Origin: Neisseria brasiliensis
Lineage (GTDB): Bacteria > Pseudomonadota > Gammaproteobacteria > Burkholderiales > Neisseriaceae
Direction: 5' to 3'
Length of the DNA: 64,000 bases
Assembly: GCF_009671065.1 (NCBI RefSeq)
Contig: NZ_CP046027.1
Location: forward strand, 2,170,001-2,234,000
Under the pieces are notes generated by a model that was given only the letters and a program-made list of their open reading frames with translations, was not told where the DNA came from and did no database searches. Positions 34,967 through 43,551 of this stretch are shown here, piece after piece. The first letter of the stretch is position 1. Each line of letters begins with the position of its first letter. The position numbers were made by a program, and so were the translations under genes.

Positions 34967-36423
34967 TCACATCTGTTTCACCGCCCATACCGATATGCTG
35001 CCGCCGCGTACAGGGAACACTGCCCAGCCCTTTTCATCAATTTGAATTTCGGCATCGTGATGACCAAGATAATCGACAAAGGTTTTACTGGCGTTGAGAA
35101 TACCGACGTGCATTCTTTTTTCTGCTTCGGCACTGTTGCTGATGATGGCGGCTAAGCCGTCGGGATGTTCTTCATTACCTAAGCGCGTCCAGCCGATGCA
35201 GTTGGGGTCGTCTAAATAATCGATTTGTTCGCCGTAGGCATGATGTCCGCGTAAATAAAGCAATTTGTCGATAACTTCGCGGAAAGAGGCTTGGCCGAAT
35301 TCGCCATCAATGCCGTAATAATCGCCGTAAAACACGCAGGGCAGACCACGCTCACGCAGCAAGATAATGCCGTAAGCCATGGGTTTGAACCAATCATCCA
35401 CGGTGGATTGCAGCGATTGGCCGCGCTGGGTGTCGTGGTTATCGACAAAGGTGACAGTTAAAGTCGGGATATACTCGACCAAGCTGCCTTGAAAAATCTG
35501 CGTTAAATCATAGCCTTCACCGGCTTGGGCGGCATTAAAGAAATTCATGTGTAAGCCCACGTCGACCAAATCGAAGGTAAAGTCGGTGCTGGTTAAATAA
35601 TTGTCTTTGGTGTCGAAATCGCCGTGCCAATATTCGCCAAACACGTAAAATTCATCGCCGTAAAGTTCTTTGGCGTATTGAATCAGCTCGCGCATGAAAT
35701 TTTGATCGATGTGTTTGATGGCGTCTAAACGCAAGCCGGTCACGCCGGTGGTGTCGACAAACCATTTTAGCCAGTCGCGCACGTGGGCGGTCACATCGGG
35801 ATGTTTGTAATCGATGTCGGTAAACATCAAATAGTCGTAATTGCCATACTCGGAATCGACCGATTCGTTATCCGCCCAGCCTTTGTTTTCACCTAAAATC
35901 ATGAAAACGCCGGTTTCTTTATTCTTGGCATCGTAATCGGTGCCGCTGAAATGGTGCCAGTGCCATTGGAAATCGCTGTATTGATTGTTGCGGCCGGGAA
36001 AGGTGAAATGCGTCCAGCCTTCGATTTCGTAAGGTTCGGAAATCGGTTGTTGGCGGTCATCGGGGTTCATTTTCAATACGCTGAACGCTTCTTTTTATCA
36101 CCTCCGGCTTTGTGGTTTAACACGACATCGGCAATTGGGTGGATGCTTTTCTCTTTTAATGTAGCGATGGCGTGAAGATATTCGTCTTTGGTGCCGTATT
36201 TGGTGCGGATGGCGCCTTTCTGGTCGAATTCGCCTAAGTCGTATAAATCATAAATGCCGTAGCCGACATCATTGGTGCCGGTGGCTTTGCAGGCAGGTGG
36301 CAGCCAGACTTTACTGATGCCGATATCGGCCAGATGTTGGCCGTCGTCGGCTAAGCGTTGCCAGTGTTTGCCGTCATCGGGCAAATACCACTCGAAATAT
36401 TGCATGATGGTTTGATTTTTCAT
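34967..36423 (-). pseudogene. Cytoplasmic alpha-amylase (GH13), frameshifted
   Basis: Two overlapping minus-strand frames together encode a GH13 alpha-amylase of about 485 residues. The N-terminal part (36423 to about 36097) begins MKNQTIMQYFEWYLPDDGKHW and reaches DVVLNHKAGGDKK. The rest resumes in another frame as EAFSVLKMNPDDRQQPISEPYEIEGWTHFTFPGR. Catalytic residues are intact downstream: GLRLDAIKHID (nucleophile Asp), VFGEYWHGD (Glu) and VDNHDTQ (Asp). The break is a five-T tract on the plus strand (36092-36096); six would restore one frame. It is either a true mutation, a switchable tract or a sequencing error. The enzyme would cleave cytoplasmic glucans. Confidence 0.88.
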
Positions 36424-36617
36424 GGGCGACCTCTGATTGAAAGTTTGTTTCGTTGTTATTTTGTTTTGAACAGTTTGAATGTGGCACCAATTTTGGTAAA
36501 GCGCCAAACTTATTTTTGAATAGTTCGTTAAATTTAATCATTAGGCATGTTGGGCATCGGTATTCATCACTAATGCTTTGATTTTTTTATCATCAGTAAA
36601 AGATTAAGTGATGCAAA

Positions 36618-36650
36618 AGGCCGTCTGAAAACGTGTGTTTCAGACGGCCT
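36618..36650 (-). terminator. DUS hairpin after ydgA-like gene
   Basis: Inverted AG-DUS pair downstream of the minus-strand ydgA-like gene, in the spacer that also precedes the amylase pseudogene. Confidence 0.65.
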
Positions 36651-36671
36651 ATTTAGATGGTAATAAAAGAT

Positions 36672-38258
36672 TTAAGGAGCAGCAGAGACTGCCGATGCCG
36701 CTTCATTTTCAAATGCTTCATCGGGTAGCATATCACTCTCGTCAAATGCCGCTTCCGGTTCGGTTTCCAATACTTTGCCGTTGAGCTTCAATTCGCTGTT
36801 TTGCAGATTGAGATGCGTTTTGACATGGTTATCCTGCAAGGTCAGGTATTGGTCGCGTGCCATGCTTTGGATGGTGCTGTCGACCATTAAGCGCAAGGTT
36901 TCGTTGATATCTTCAATGGTGGCGCGGCCGGCGGCTTCGTCTTCAGGATTCACGCTGAAAATGCTGTGTGCTTGGTTGATGGCCATTTGCTCCAGCAATT
37001 TTTGCGGCACTTGCAGGTTGAAATCGGCTTCGGTTTTCTTCAGCATATCGGCCAGATTATCCAAATCTTTTTGTGCCAAACCTTTAAAGGCCAATGTGCC
37101 GGAAGCATCGACATTGCCTTGCGGCATGGTGAATTTAAACGTCTTCACGTTTAACACCGGATTTTGGGTAAACAAGCCTGATGCATCGGTCTTGGCTGTC
37201 TGAATCAATTCGTTTTGAATTTGCTCTTCGCTCATTTCCTTATCGGAAATCTGCGCCAGTTTAGATTTGAGCGCCAGCAAACCTTGCGCATCCAAATGCT
37301 CGGCAGCAACATTAATATCGAGCGGGCCGTAGCGGTCTTTGCCGTAGGTGAGTGTATCGAATTGGAAACGGCCTTCGCTGTTGATGAATTTGTCCACTTC
37401 ATTGGTTTGGGTTTCAAATTTCAGCTTAGCCACTTCAATGGTGGAAGGGGCAATTGTGCCGGTCGGGTTGATAAACGCGCCGATTTGCAGATTGGTCACC
37501 AGATTCACCAATTCGTTTAATTTGACATTGTAATCAATGCCTTCTTTCCATTGCAGCAGGAATTTATCCAGTGTGATGCTGCTTTTGCCTAAGGAAAGTT
37601 TGTTGAGGCCGTCTGAAGTTTCCGATTTGAAATGTAGGTTTTCTAGGGAAATATCGCCTTTGTCGGCCAATTTCACTTGCAATGAAGGCGCAGCATAATC
37701 GTGCGCATAGCCGACAAAGTCGTTTTCATAATCGGTTTGACCGCTCAAGCCTTGCCAAATCAGCTTGATGCCGGACAATTCTTCATAGTCGAATTCCGGA
37801 ATGCTGAGCTTCATCACGCCGTTGCCGTTGAAATAAACGGTGTTGGTCATGCTGACCGGTGTTTTGTCGCCGAAGAATCGCGCCAATACTTTAGCTGCTT
37901 CAGGATGGTATTGGAATTCGGTATCCACTTTGGCACGCGTGCCAAAGCCACCGGCAAAAGGGCCGTGGGTAACGTGGTTGACCACGGTAATCGGCTCTTT
38001 TAACACGGTTTTCAGATTGTCAGGCAGGTATTTTTGCGTGTTTTGCAGCAAGGTTGGCTTCAAGCGGATGATGGTGGTTTCGGTGGAGGTGAACCAGCCG
38101 CGGTCGTAATCGTGTGATTCAACCGTGAGAAAGCCCGATTCTTGCAGTAATTTTTGCTGCGAAGTCAGGCTTTTTTCGGCTTGAATGCCCAGATAATAAG
38201 GTGTGCCGAGGGCTGCGGCGATAATCACAGCAGCAGTCGGAATAAGAAACTTTTTCAT
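36672..38258 (-). CDS. YdgA family protein (DUF945)
   Basis: A 528-residue exported or membrane-anchored protein. It begins MKKFLIPTAAVIIAAALGTPYYLGIQAEKSL, an uncleaved or cleavable signal helix. It continues with the DUF945 pattern (SHDYDRGWFTSTETTIIRL, HGPFAGGFGTRAKVDTEF, ANMLK-type repeats). The body is rich in beta-strand repeats such as IDINVAAEHLDAQGLLALKS. Function is unknown; E. coli YdgA is an inner-membrane protein. The tail (last 30 residues) is acidic and Ala-rich. It is monocistronic. Confidence 0.82.
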   Translation of the reverse strand: MKKFLIPTAAVIIAAALGTPYYLGIQAEKSLTSQQKLLQESGFLTVESHDYDRGWFTSTETTIIRLKPTLLQNTQKYLPDNLKTVLKEPITVVNHVTHGPFAGGFGTRAKVDTEFQYHPEAAKVLARFFGDKTPVSMTNTVYFNGNGVMKLSIPEFDYEELSGIKLIWQGLSGQTDYENDFVGYAHDYAAPSLQVKLADKGDISLENLHFKSETSDGLNKLSLGKSSITLDKFLLQWKEGIDYNVKLNELVNLVTNLQIGAFINPTGTIAPSTIEVAKLKFETQTNEVDKFINSEGRFQFDTLTYGKDRYGPLDINVAAEHLDAQGLLALKSKLAQISDKEMSEEQIQNELIQTAKTDASGLFTQNPVLNVKTFKFTMPQGNVDASGTLAFKGLAQKDLDNLADMLKKTEADFNLQVPQKLLEQMAINQAHSIFSVNPEDEAAGRATIEDINETLRLMVDSTIQSMARDQYLTLQDNHVKTHLNLQNSELKLNGKVLETEPEAAFDESDMLPDEAFENEAASAVSAAP

Positions 38259-38348
38259 TGCTTCAAACAATCAGTTCGACAGATTTAAAGCACAAAGCAT
38301 AGCATTTTTTAGTGGATTTGTCTTGAGTAAAGGCTGTTCAGACGGCTT

Positions 38349-38491
38349 GAGACCTTTGCAAAATCCCTATCTTTGACACATTTCTTCGTTGTGCGCTGCT
38401 CGAAAGCTTGCCTATCTTTACGATATGTCTGCGCTTTCTGCGCTGCTACAACTTTGAACTGTATTCAAATCTAAGGTTTTGCAAAGGTCTC
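38349..38491. repeat. 143-bp terminal-inverted-repeat element, copy A
   Basis: Begins GAGACCTTTGCAAAA and ends with the inverse TTTTGCAAAGGTCTC. It is flanked by GGCTT on the left and GGCC on the right. The interior holds ACATTTCTTCGTTGTGCGCTGC and GCTGCTACAACTTTGAACTG-type sequence shared with three other copies. It has no coding capacity. This resembles a MITE derived from a larger IS. Confidence 0.85.
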
Positions 38492-38506
38492 GGCCTTTTA
38501 CATTAA

Positions 38507-38707
38507 TTAATAACTGTTCGGGATATGCTTGAAATACAGCATAATCAAATACCAAATCAGCGTCGCCACCGAAGCCCCCACCAATACCCACGCGCTGATT
38601 TGCGCCACTTCACGCATGGCGCGTTTCTGCTTGCGGCTGAACAGGCGGTTGATAATCAGGGCAATGATGGCAAAAAGGAAAAAGATTCGCAGCAGGCGGC
38701 CGATCAT
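38507..38707 (-). CDS. Small membrane protein, 66 aa
   Basis: A 66-residue protein, MIGRLLRIFFLFAIIALIINRLF then a basic loop SRKQKRAMREVAQ and a second helix (about residues 40-58). Two transmembrane helices and the conserved-looking MIGR start resemble a short neisserial protein family sometimes called MIGRI; I am not certain of this. It stands alone between a repeat element and metX, transcribed divergently from metX. Function is unknown. Confidence 0.6.
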   Translation of the reverse strand: MIGRLLRIFFLFAIIALIINRLFSRKQKRAMREVAQISAWVLVGASVATLIWYLIMLYFKHIPNSY

Positions 38708-38838
38708 GGGGTGGCTCTTTGGTGGTTTTTTAAATAAGGCCGTCTGAAAGAAGGCAGTAAAGGAATTTTATGGTCAAGATATGTCAAAATGTTGGCTAAA
38801 CGTTATAATACATTTTTTGCATGACCCTTGGAATAATC

Positions 38839-39978
38839 ATGAATAAAAATGGATCGGTGGGCATTGTCACACCCCGAAAAATGGCATTTGAAACGCCCTT
38901 GACGCTGGCAAACGGCCGGACTTTGCCGCGTTTTGATTTGATGATTGAAACCTATGGCGAATTGAATGCGGAAAAATCCAACGCGGTATTGATTTGCCAT
39001 GCGTTATCGGGCAACCATCATGTTGCCGGCTACCATACGCCTGAGGACAAATATCCCGGCTGGTGGGACAGCATGGTCGGCCCCGGTAAGCCGATTGATA
39101 CCAAGCGTTTTTTTGTGGTCGGGCTGAATAATTTGGGCGGTTGCCATGGCACAACAGGGCCTTTGTCGGAAAATCCGGCTACCGGTCAAGATTACGGCGC
39201 CGATTTTCCGGTGGTGACGGTCAAAGACTGGGTGAAATCACAAGCCATGCTAGCAGATGCCTTGGGCATCGAACAATGGGCAGCGGTTGTCGGCGGCAGT
39301 TTGGGCGGTATGCAGGCCTTGCAATGGACGATTGATTTTCCCGAACGCGTGCGCCACGCTTTGGTGATTGCTTCTGCGCCAAAACTTTCCGCACAAAATA
39401 TTGCGTTTAACGATGTTGCCCGCCAAGCGATTTTAACCGACCCTGATTTCAATGAAGGGCATTATGCACGCGAACAAAAAATTCCAACCCGCGGCCTGCG
39501 CATTGCCCGCATGATGGGGCATATTACTTATTTGGCCGAAGAAGGGTTGGGCAAAAAATTCGGTCGTGAGCTGCATTCAGACGGCTATCAATATGGCTAC
39601 GGCGTGGAATTTGAAGTTGAATCGTATCTGCGCTATCAAGGCGATAAGTTTGCCGGTCGCTTTGATGCCAACACCTATTTATTGATGACCAAAGCCTTGG
39701 ATTATTTCGATCCGGCGGCCGATTTTAATAACAATCTCAGTAAAGCGCTGCAAAATGTGCAGGCCAAATTTTTTGTAGCCAGCTTCAGCACCGACTGGCG
39801 TTTTGCACCCGAGCGCTCGAAAGAATTGGTCAAGGCGCTGATTGCCGCGCGTAAATCGGTGCAATATATCGAAGTGCAGTCCAACCACGGCCATGATGCC
39901 TTTTTGATGGAAGACGATGCCTATATCCGCGCTGTTGCCGCTTATATGAACAATGTTGCCAAGGAGATTCAATCATGA
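38839..39978 (+). CDS. metX: Homoserine O-acyltransferase MetX
   Basis: A 379-residue alpha/beta hydrolase-fold enzyme that activates homoserine for methionine synthesis. The nucleophile serine is in VVGGSLGGMQALQW. LICHALSGNHHVAGYH, the RFAPERSKELV region (conserved Asp nearby) and NHGHDAFLMED (catalytic His) complete the active site. Whether the acyl donor is acetyl-CoA or succinyl-CoA cannot be decided by family alone; neisserial MetX proteins have been assigned to the succinyl type. The start MNKNGSVGIVTPRK matches homologues better than ATG 38821. It overlaps metW by four bases. Confidence 0.93.
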   Translation: MNKNGSVGIVTPRKMAFETPLTLANGRTLPRFDLMIETYGELNAEKSNAVLICHALSGNHHVAGYHTPEDKYPGWWDSMVGPGKPIDTKRFFVVGLNNLGGCHGTTGPLSENPATGQDYGADFPVVTVKDWVKSQAMLADALGIEQWAAVVGGSLGGMQALQWTIDFPERVRHALVIASAPKLSAQNIAFNDVARQAILTDPDFNEGHYAREQKIPTRGLRIARMMGHITYLAEEGLGKKFGRELHSDGYQYGYGVEFEVESYLRYQGDKFAGRFDANTYLLMTKALDYFDPAADFNNNLSKALQNVQAKFFVASFSTDWRFAPERSKELVKALIAARKSVQYIEVQSNHGHDAFLMEDDAYIRAVAAYMNNVAKEIQS

Positions 39979-40556
39979 ATTTACGCGATGATTTACAATT
40001 GATTTATGATTGGATTCCAGAAGGCAGCCGCGTATTGGATTTGGGCTGCGGTGACGGCGAATTGCTGGCCGCTTTGGTGGCACACAAAAACTGCAGCGGC
40101 TACGGCATTGAAATCAACACCGACAGCATCATCGCCGCCATGGCGCGCGGTGTGAACGTGATTCAGGCCGATTTGGAGCGCGGCTTGGAAGAGTTTGGTG
40201 ACAATTCGTTTGATGTGATTGTGTTGAGCCAAACCATTCAGGCCATGCAGAATACCGAATTGATTTTGCAAAGCCTGATGCGCGTATCCAAACAGGCTAT
40301 TGTGACCTTCCCGAATTTCGGCTATTGGCGCAACCGCATTCAAATCGCGTTGGGCGGCCATATGCCGGTGTCGGAACGCATGCCTTATCATTGGTACAAT
40401 ACGCCGAATATTCATTGGTGTACGCTCAAAGATTTCGATTTGCTGTGTGCAAAAAACAAAATCCGCGTGCAGGAACGCGCAGTGATGGCCGGCAGCAAGC
40501 AGGTCAAATATTTGCCGAATTTGTTGGGCAGTTTGGCGTTTTACCGCGTGGGTTGA
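39975..40556 (+). CDS. metW: Methionine biosynthesis protein MetW
   Basis: A 193-residue class I SAM-dependent methyltransferase-fold protein with motif I RVLDLGCGDGELLAAL, NSFDVIVLSQTIQAMQN and FPNFGYWRNRIQIALGGHMPVSE. It is almost always encoded next to metX and is needed with it for homoserine acylation in several bacteria. The ATGA overlap with metX implies coupled translation and a metXW operon. It ends before a DUS hairpin interrupted by an IS30 element. Confidence 0.93.
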   Translation: MNLRDDLQLIYDWIPEGSRVLDLGCGDGELLAALVAHKNCSGYGIEINTDSIIAAMARGVNVIQADLERGLEEFGDNSFDVIVLSQTIQAMQNTELILQSLMRVSKQAIVTFPNFGYWRNRIQIALGGHMPVSERMPYHWYNTPNIHWCTLKDFDLLCAKNKIRVQERAVMAGSKQVKYLPNLLGSLAFYRVG

Positions 40557-40566
40557 GATGAATAGC

Positions 40567-40599
40567 AGGCCGTCTGAAAACATGGTTTTCAGACGGCCT
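40567..40599 (+). terminator. DUS hairpin after metW, disrupted at its end by IS30
   Basis: Inverted AG-DUS pair; the last two bases (CT) of the right arm coincide with the first bases of the IS. The original sequence continues after the element as GGCCTGATG. Confidence 0.7.
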
Positions 40600-41674
40600 T
40601 ACATTCGCATTTCAAGTGCAACGCTCAAATGCCATTGGCAAGGGCTGCTGAAAACAGATCACCCGGTGTCTCATAGTCCAATGTCTTTCTCGGTCGGCGG
40701 TTAAGGGCCTCCTCAACCGCTTTAATCTTTTTAGCACCCAGTTTCCTAAAATCCGTCCCCTTTGGGAAGTATTGTCTGATCAGCCCGTTGGTATTCTCCA
40801 CCAAGCCTTTTTCCCAAGAATGGTATGGACGGCAGAAGTAAGTTTCCGCACCCAGGGCTTTGGCAAAGGTTTTATGTCGGTAAAACTCTTTACCGTTATC
40901 CAAAGTAATCGTTTGAATGATATCTTTAAACGGCTTCAATGCCCGAATCACTACCCGGGCTACATCTTCTGCTTTGAAATTGCTGATTTTGCGGATAACG
41001 ACAAATTTGGTTTTTCTTTCAACAGCAACCACCAGTCCGCTTTTTTGGTCTTTACCGACAATGGTGTCCATCTCGAAATCGCCGACCCGCTCTTTTTGAT
41101 CGACAATGGCAGGTCTGTGTTCAATGTCGGTTCTGTCCGGTACGCTGCCTTTTGTCCATGCACCGCTGCCGTATTTTCTGCGGTAGGGTTTGGAAACGAT
41201 ACGCAGATGGGTGTACAGGTCGCCGCCGTTTTGACGGTCTTTGGCGAGATAGCGGTAAAGGGTGCTGTGGTGCAGTTTGATGTGTTGATGTTTCAGCAGG
41301 TAGCCGCAGACTTGTTCGGGGCTGTATTTTTGGGTAATCAGTTTGTTAACAGTCTGTTTGACGGCAGTAGTCAGTTTGGTTGGCTTTTTGTTTTTCTTTT
41401 TAACTTCGCTTTGCTGTTGTGCTTTTCGGTAACAGTAGGTTCCGTTGACGGAATGCCGTCTGATTTCCCGACTGACGGTGGCGGGATGACAACCGATGTT
41501 CTGTGCGATTTGGTTTAGGGGTAGGTTGCGGTAATGTCTGGAAATGTAGTATCTTTGGTGTGAGGTCAGTTGTGTGTAGGCCATATTGCAATCTTTCTTG
41601 TCAGGAAAGGCAGTATACTACCGCATACTGGCCTTTTCTGTTATTGGAAATTGCACTTGTTAGGCGAATGTAAG
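40598..41674 (-). mobile_element. IS30-family insertion sequence, copy 1 (complete, GGC duplication)
   Basis: The element starts CTTACATTCGC and ends GCGAATGTAAG, with imperfect inverted repeats of about 24 bases (…AAGTGCAA left, TTGCACTT… right). It is 1,077 bases long and carries one transposase gene. The flanking 3-mers are identical (GGC 40595-40597 and 41675-41677), a target duplication of the size used by this family. It lies in the second arm of a DUS hairpin. It is nearly identical to the copy at 55059-56135, an IS1655-like element. Confidence 0.92.
40625..41584 (-). CDS. IS30-family transposase
   Basis: A 319-residue transposase. The N-terminal helix-turn-helix (YTQLTSHQRYYISRHYRNLPLNQIAQNIGCHPATVSREIRRH) is typical of IS30. 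The DDE core has DFEMDTIVG (first Asp), TLDNGKEFYRHK (second Asp) and SWEKGLVENTNGLIRQYFPKGTDF (Glu). No frameshift is seen, so it may be active. It differs from the second copy at very few residues (T/I near residue 69 and K/R near 275). Confidence 0.95.
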   Translation of the reverse strand: MAYTQLTSHQRYYISRHYRNLPLNQIAQNIGCHPATVSREIRRHSVNGTYCYRKAQQQSEVKKKNKKPTKLTTAVKQTVNKLITQKYSPEQVCGYLLKHQHIKLHHSTLYRYLAKDRQNGGDLYTHLRIVSKPYRRKYGSGAWTKGSVPDRTDIEHRPAIVDQKERVGDFEMDTIVGKDQKSGLVVAVERKTKFVVIRKISNFKAEDVARVVIRALKPFKDIIQTITLDNGKEFYRHKTFAKALGAETYFCRPYHSWEKGLVENTNGLIRQYFPKGTDFRKLGAKKIKAVEEALNRRPRKTLDYETPGDLFSAALANGI

Positions 41675-41786
41675 GGCCTGATGATTTCTATATTGAATTA
41701 TCGGATTGAATTTAATCATAGTAATTGGTAATTTTTGAGTGTTTTGAATTTTATAAAAAATCTTGCTATTCTGAATCACAATAACA

Positions 41787-41814
41787 ATGCCGTCTGAAAA
41801 GTTTCAGACGGCAT
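41787..41814 (-). terminator. AT-DUS hairpin after thioesterase gene
   Basis: Inverted pair of ATGCCGTCTGAA with a 4-base loop, just downstream of the minus-strand thioesterase gene. Confidence 0.7.
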
Positions 41815-41833
41815 TGTTAACTTGGTCTAAGCA

Positions 41834-42313
41834 TTAAGACTCGCAGGAAATCTTGCTGCTTTGCAGGCTCATTTCTTTGCGTTTTTTGGCTTTTTCCCAG
41901 CGGCAGCGTTGCAATTCGGTTTTTACTTCCAGTTGCGGAATTTCAACCGTTTTGCCGTTTTCCATTGCAACCATGGTGAAATAGCAGCTGTTGGTGTGGC
42001 GGATGGCGCCGGTGCGGATGTTTTGCGCTTCGACGCGGATGCCGATTTCCATGGACGTGCAGCCGGTGTAGTTGACGCTGGCGTAGAATGTGACCAGTTC
42101 ACCGATGTGAATCGGCTCTTTAAACAACACGCGGTCGCAGGAAAGGGTGACGCAATAGTATCCGCTGTAACGGCTGGCGCATGAATAGGCCACTTGGTCG
42201 AGCAAGCGCAGTAAGTCGCCGCCGTGGACGTTGCCGCTGAAGTTGGCGGTGTCGGGCATCATCAGCTCGGACATGATCAATTCGTGTGATGCTTGGCGTT
42301 GGGTATTTTCCAT
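41834..42313 (-). CDS. Acyl-CoA thioesterase (hotdog fold)
   Basis: A 159-residue YciA-type hotdog thioesterase that hydrolyses acyl-CoA. SELMMPDTANFSGNVHGGDLLRLLDQVAYSCASRYSG contains the catalytic Asn/Asp-region pattern (NVHGG), and VLFKEPIHIGELVTFYASVNYTGCTSMEIGIRVEAQN is the second conserved block. A basic C-terminal tail of about 25 residues follows. Neisserial homologues form hexamers regulated by nucleotides. It is encoded alone, downstream of corA on the same strand. Confidence 0.9.
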   Translation of the reverse strand: MENTQRQASHELIMSELMMPDTANFSGNVHGGDLLRLLDQVAYSCASRYSGYYCVTLSCDRVLFKEPIHIGELVTFYASVNYTGCTSMEIGIRVEAQNIRTGAIRHTNSCYFTMVAMENGKTVEIPQLEVKTELQRCRWEKAKKRKEMSLQSSKISCES

Positions 42314-42392
42314 ATGGATGACTTGTGTTTGTTATAGGTTTAATGATTATAGTAAATTAAAAGATATAATCCAATTTAATTTATAAATTTAG

Positions 42393-43484
42393 CTATAACC
42401 ATTTTCTACGGAAGAAGAAAATTAACAGGCCGATGATGATGGTGGCCATCAAACCAAGCACGGCGTAATAGCCGTAATGCCAATGCAATTCGGGCATATT
42501 GTCGAAGTTCATGCCGTAGATGCCGGTGAGCACGGTTAATGGCATAAACATAATGGTGATGACGGTCAAGACACGCATTTGCTGGTTCATGCGGTTGGAT
42601 TGGAACGACAAATACACGTCCATCATGCCGACTACCATATCGCGCGAGGCTTCCAGCGTTTCGATTAATTGCAGGTTGTGGTCGTACACGTCGCGCAGGT
42701 AAACGGTGGATCCGCCTTCGAAGATATCGTAGTCGCCACGCATGGCAAGCTGGTAAAACACGTCGCGCATGGGCAGTAGGGTGCGGCGCAGGCGTACGGC
42801 ATCGCGTTTGAGGCGGTGGATGCGGCTTAACAGTGTGTCGCCGTTTTCATTTTTGAATAGGGCTTTGTCGATGGCTTCGACGCGGTTATCGTAATCTTCC
42901 AAGACGATGAAGTAGTCATCAACAATGCGGTCGAGCAGATAATAAGCCAAAAATGCGGCGTTTTTGTCCAGAACGTGATGCGGGTTGTGTCGCATAATCT
43001 GACGGAATTGGCTGAACAAACCCAACGGCTTTTGTTGGAACGACAACACAAAATCCTTACCGATGACCAGATACACTTGGTCGGAATGCAGCTTGGTGGT
43101 GCCGTAATTGTACACTTGTGCGGCGATGAAGATATAGTGGCCGTAATCTTCGATTTTTGGGCGCTGCTTACGGCTGAGAATATCTTCAATCACCAATTCG
43201 TGAATGCCGTAGGGTTGAAGCGCGTGCCTGAGCAGCTCGATATTGTTGATGCCGACAAAGTGCAGCCAATTGGTTTGCCCGACTTCAGCCGGTGTGATTT
43301 TGGGTAGCTTTTTGCCTTTGGCTAAATAATCATGTTGCGCAAAGCTGTCGGCAGTATATAAAGTTTGGTGAATGGCGGCTTTGGGCGCGTTGCTGGTGTT
43401 GCTGCGTGGGGCGGTTTGTTCGACATTGGTGTCGATGTGTTCGCCATCGGCAGTTTGAGCGGAAGGATTAATCATATTAGACAA
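42393..43484 (-). CDS. corA: Magnesium transporter CorA
   Basis: A 363-residue CorA-type channel. A long cytoplasmic N-terminal domain (about residues 1-295) is followed by two C-terminal helices. The signature YGMNFDNMPELHWHYGY connects the helices and forms the pore-mouth selectivity loop. The first 45 residues are poorly conserved and Thr/Asn-rich. It assembles as a pentamer for Mg2+ (and Co2+/Ni2+) entry. It is preceded by typA, with an imperfect DUS pair between them (43493-43532). Confidence 0.93.
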   Translation of the reverse strand: MSNMINPSAQTADGEHIDTNVEQTAPRSNTSNAPKAAIHQTLYTADSFAQHDYLAKGKKLPKITPAEVGQTNWLHFVGINNIELLRHALQPYGIHELVIEDILSRKQRPKIEDYGHYIFIAAQVYNYGTTKLHSDQVYLVIGKDFVLSFQQKPLGLFSQFRQIMRHNPHHVLDKNAAFLAYYLLDRIVDDYFIVLEDYDNRVEAIDKALFKNENGDTLLSRIHRLKRDAVRLRRTLLPMRDVFYQLAMRGDYDIFEGGSTVYLRDVYDHNLQLIETLEASRDMVVGMMDVYLSFQSNRMNQQMRVLTVITIMFMPLTVLTGIYGMNFDNMPELHWHYGYYAVLGLMATIIIGLLIFFFRRKWL

Positions 43485-43492
43485 ATTAAAAA

Positions 43493-43532
43493 AGGCCGTC
43501 TGAAAAATGCATTATAGCTTTTCAGGCGGCCT
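43493..43532 (-). terminator. Imperfect DUS hairpin after typA
   Basis: AGGCCGTCTGAAAA pairs with TTTTCAGGCGGCCT, with one changed base in the second arm. It sits between typA and corA on the minus strand. Confidence 0.55.
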
Positions 43533-43551
43533 TTGTATGATTAAACCGAAA

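Noticed and set aside
38349..38491. Correia repeat-enclosed element
   Set aside because: The length is similar, but the termini are GAGACCTTTGCAAAA, not the TATAG-type ends of Correia elements.
40772..41518. 248-codon plus-strand frame opposite the IS30 transposase (and the same at 55233-55979)
   Set aside because: It is present in both IS copies only because the transposase is. It has no known IS30 counterpart and I see no initiation signals.
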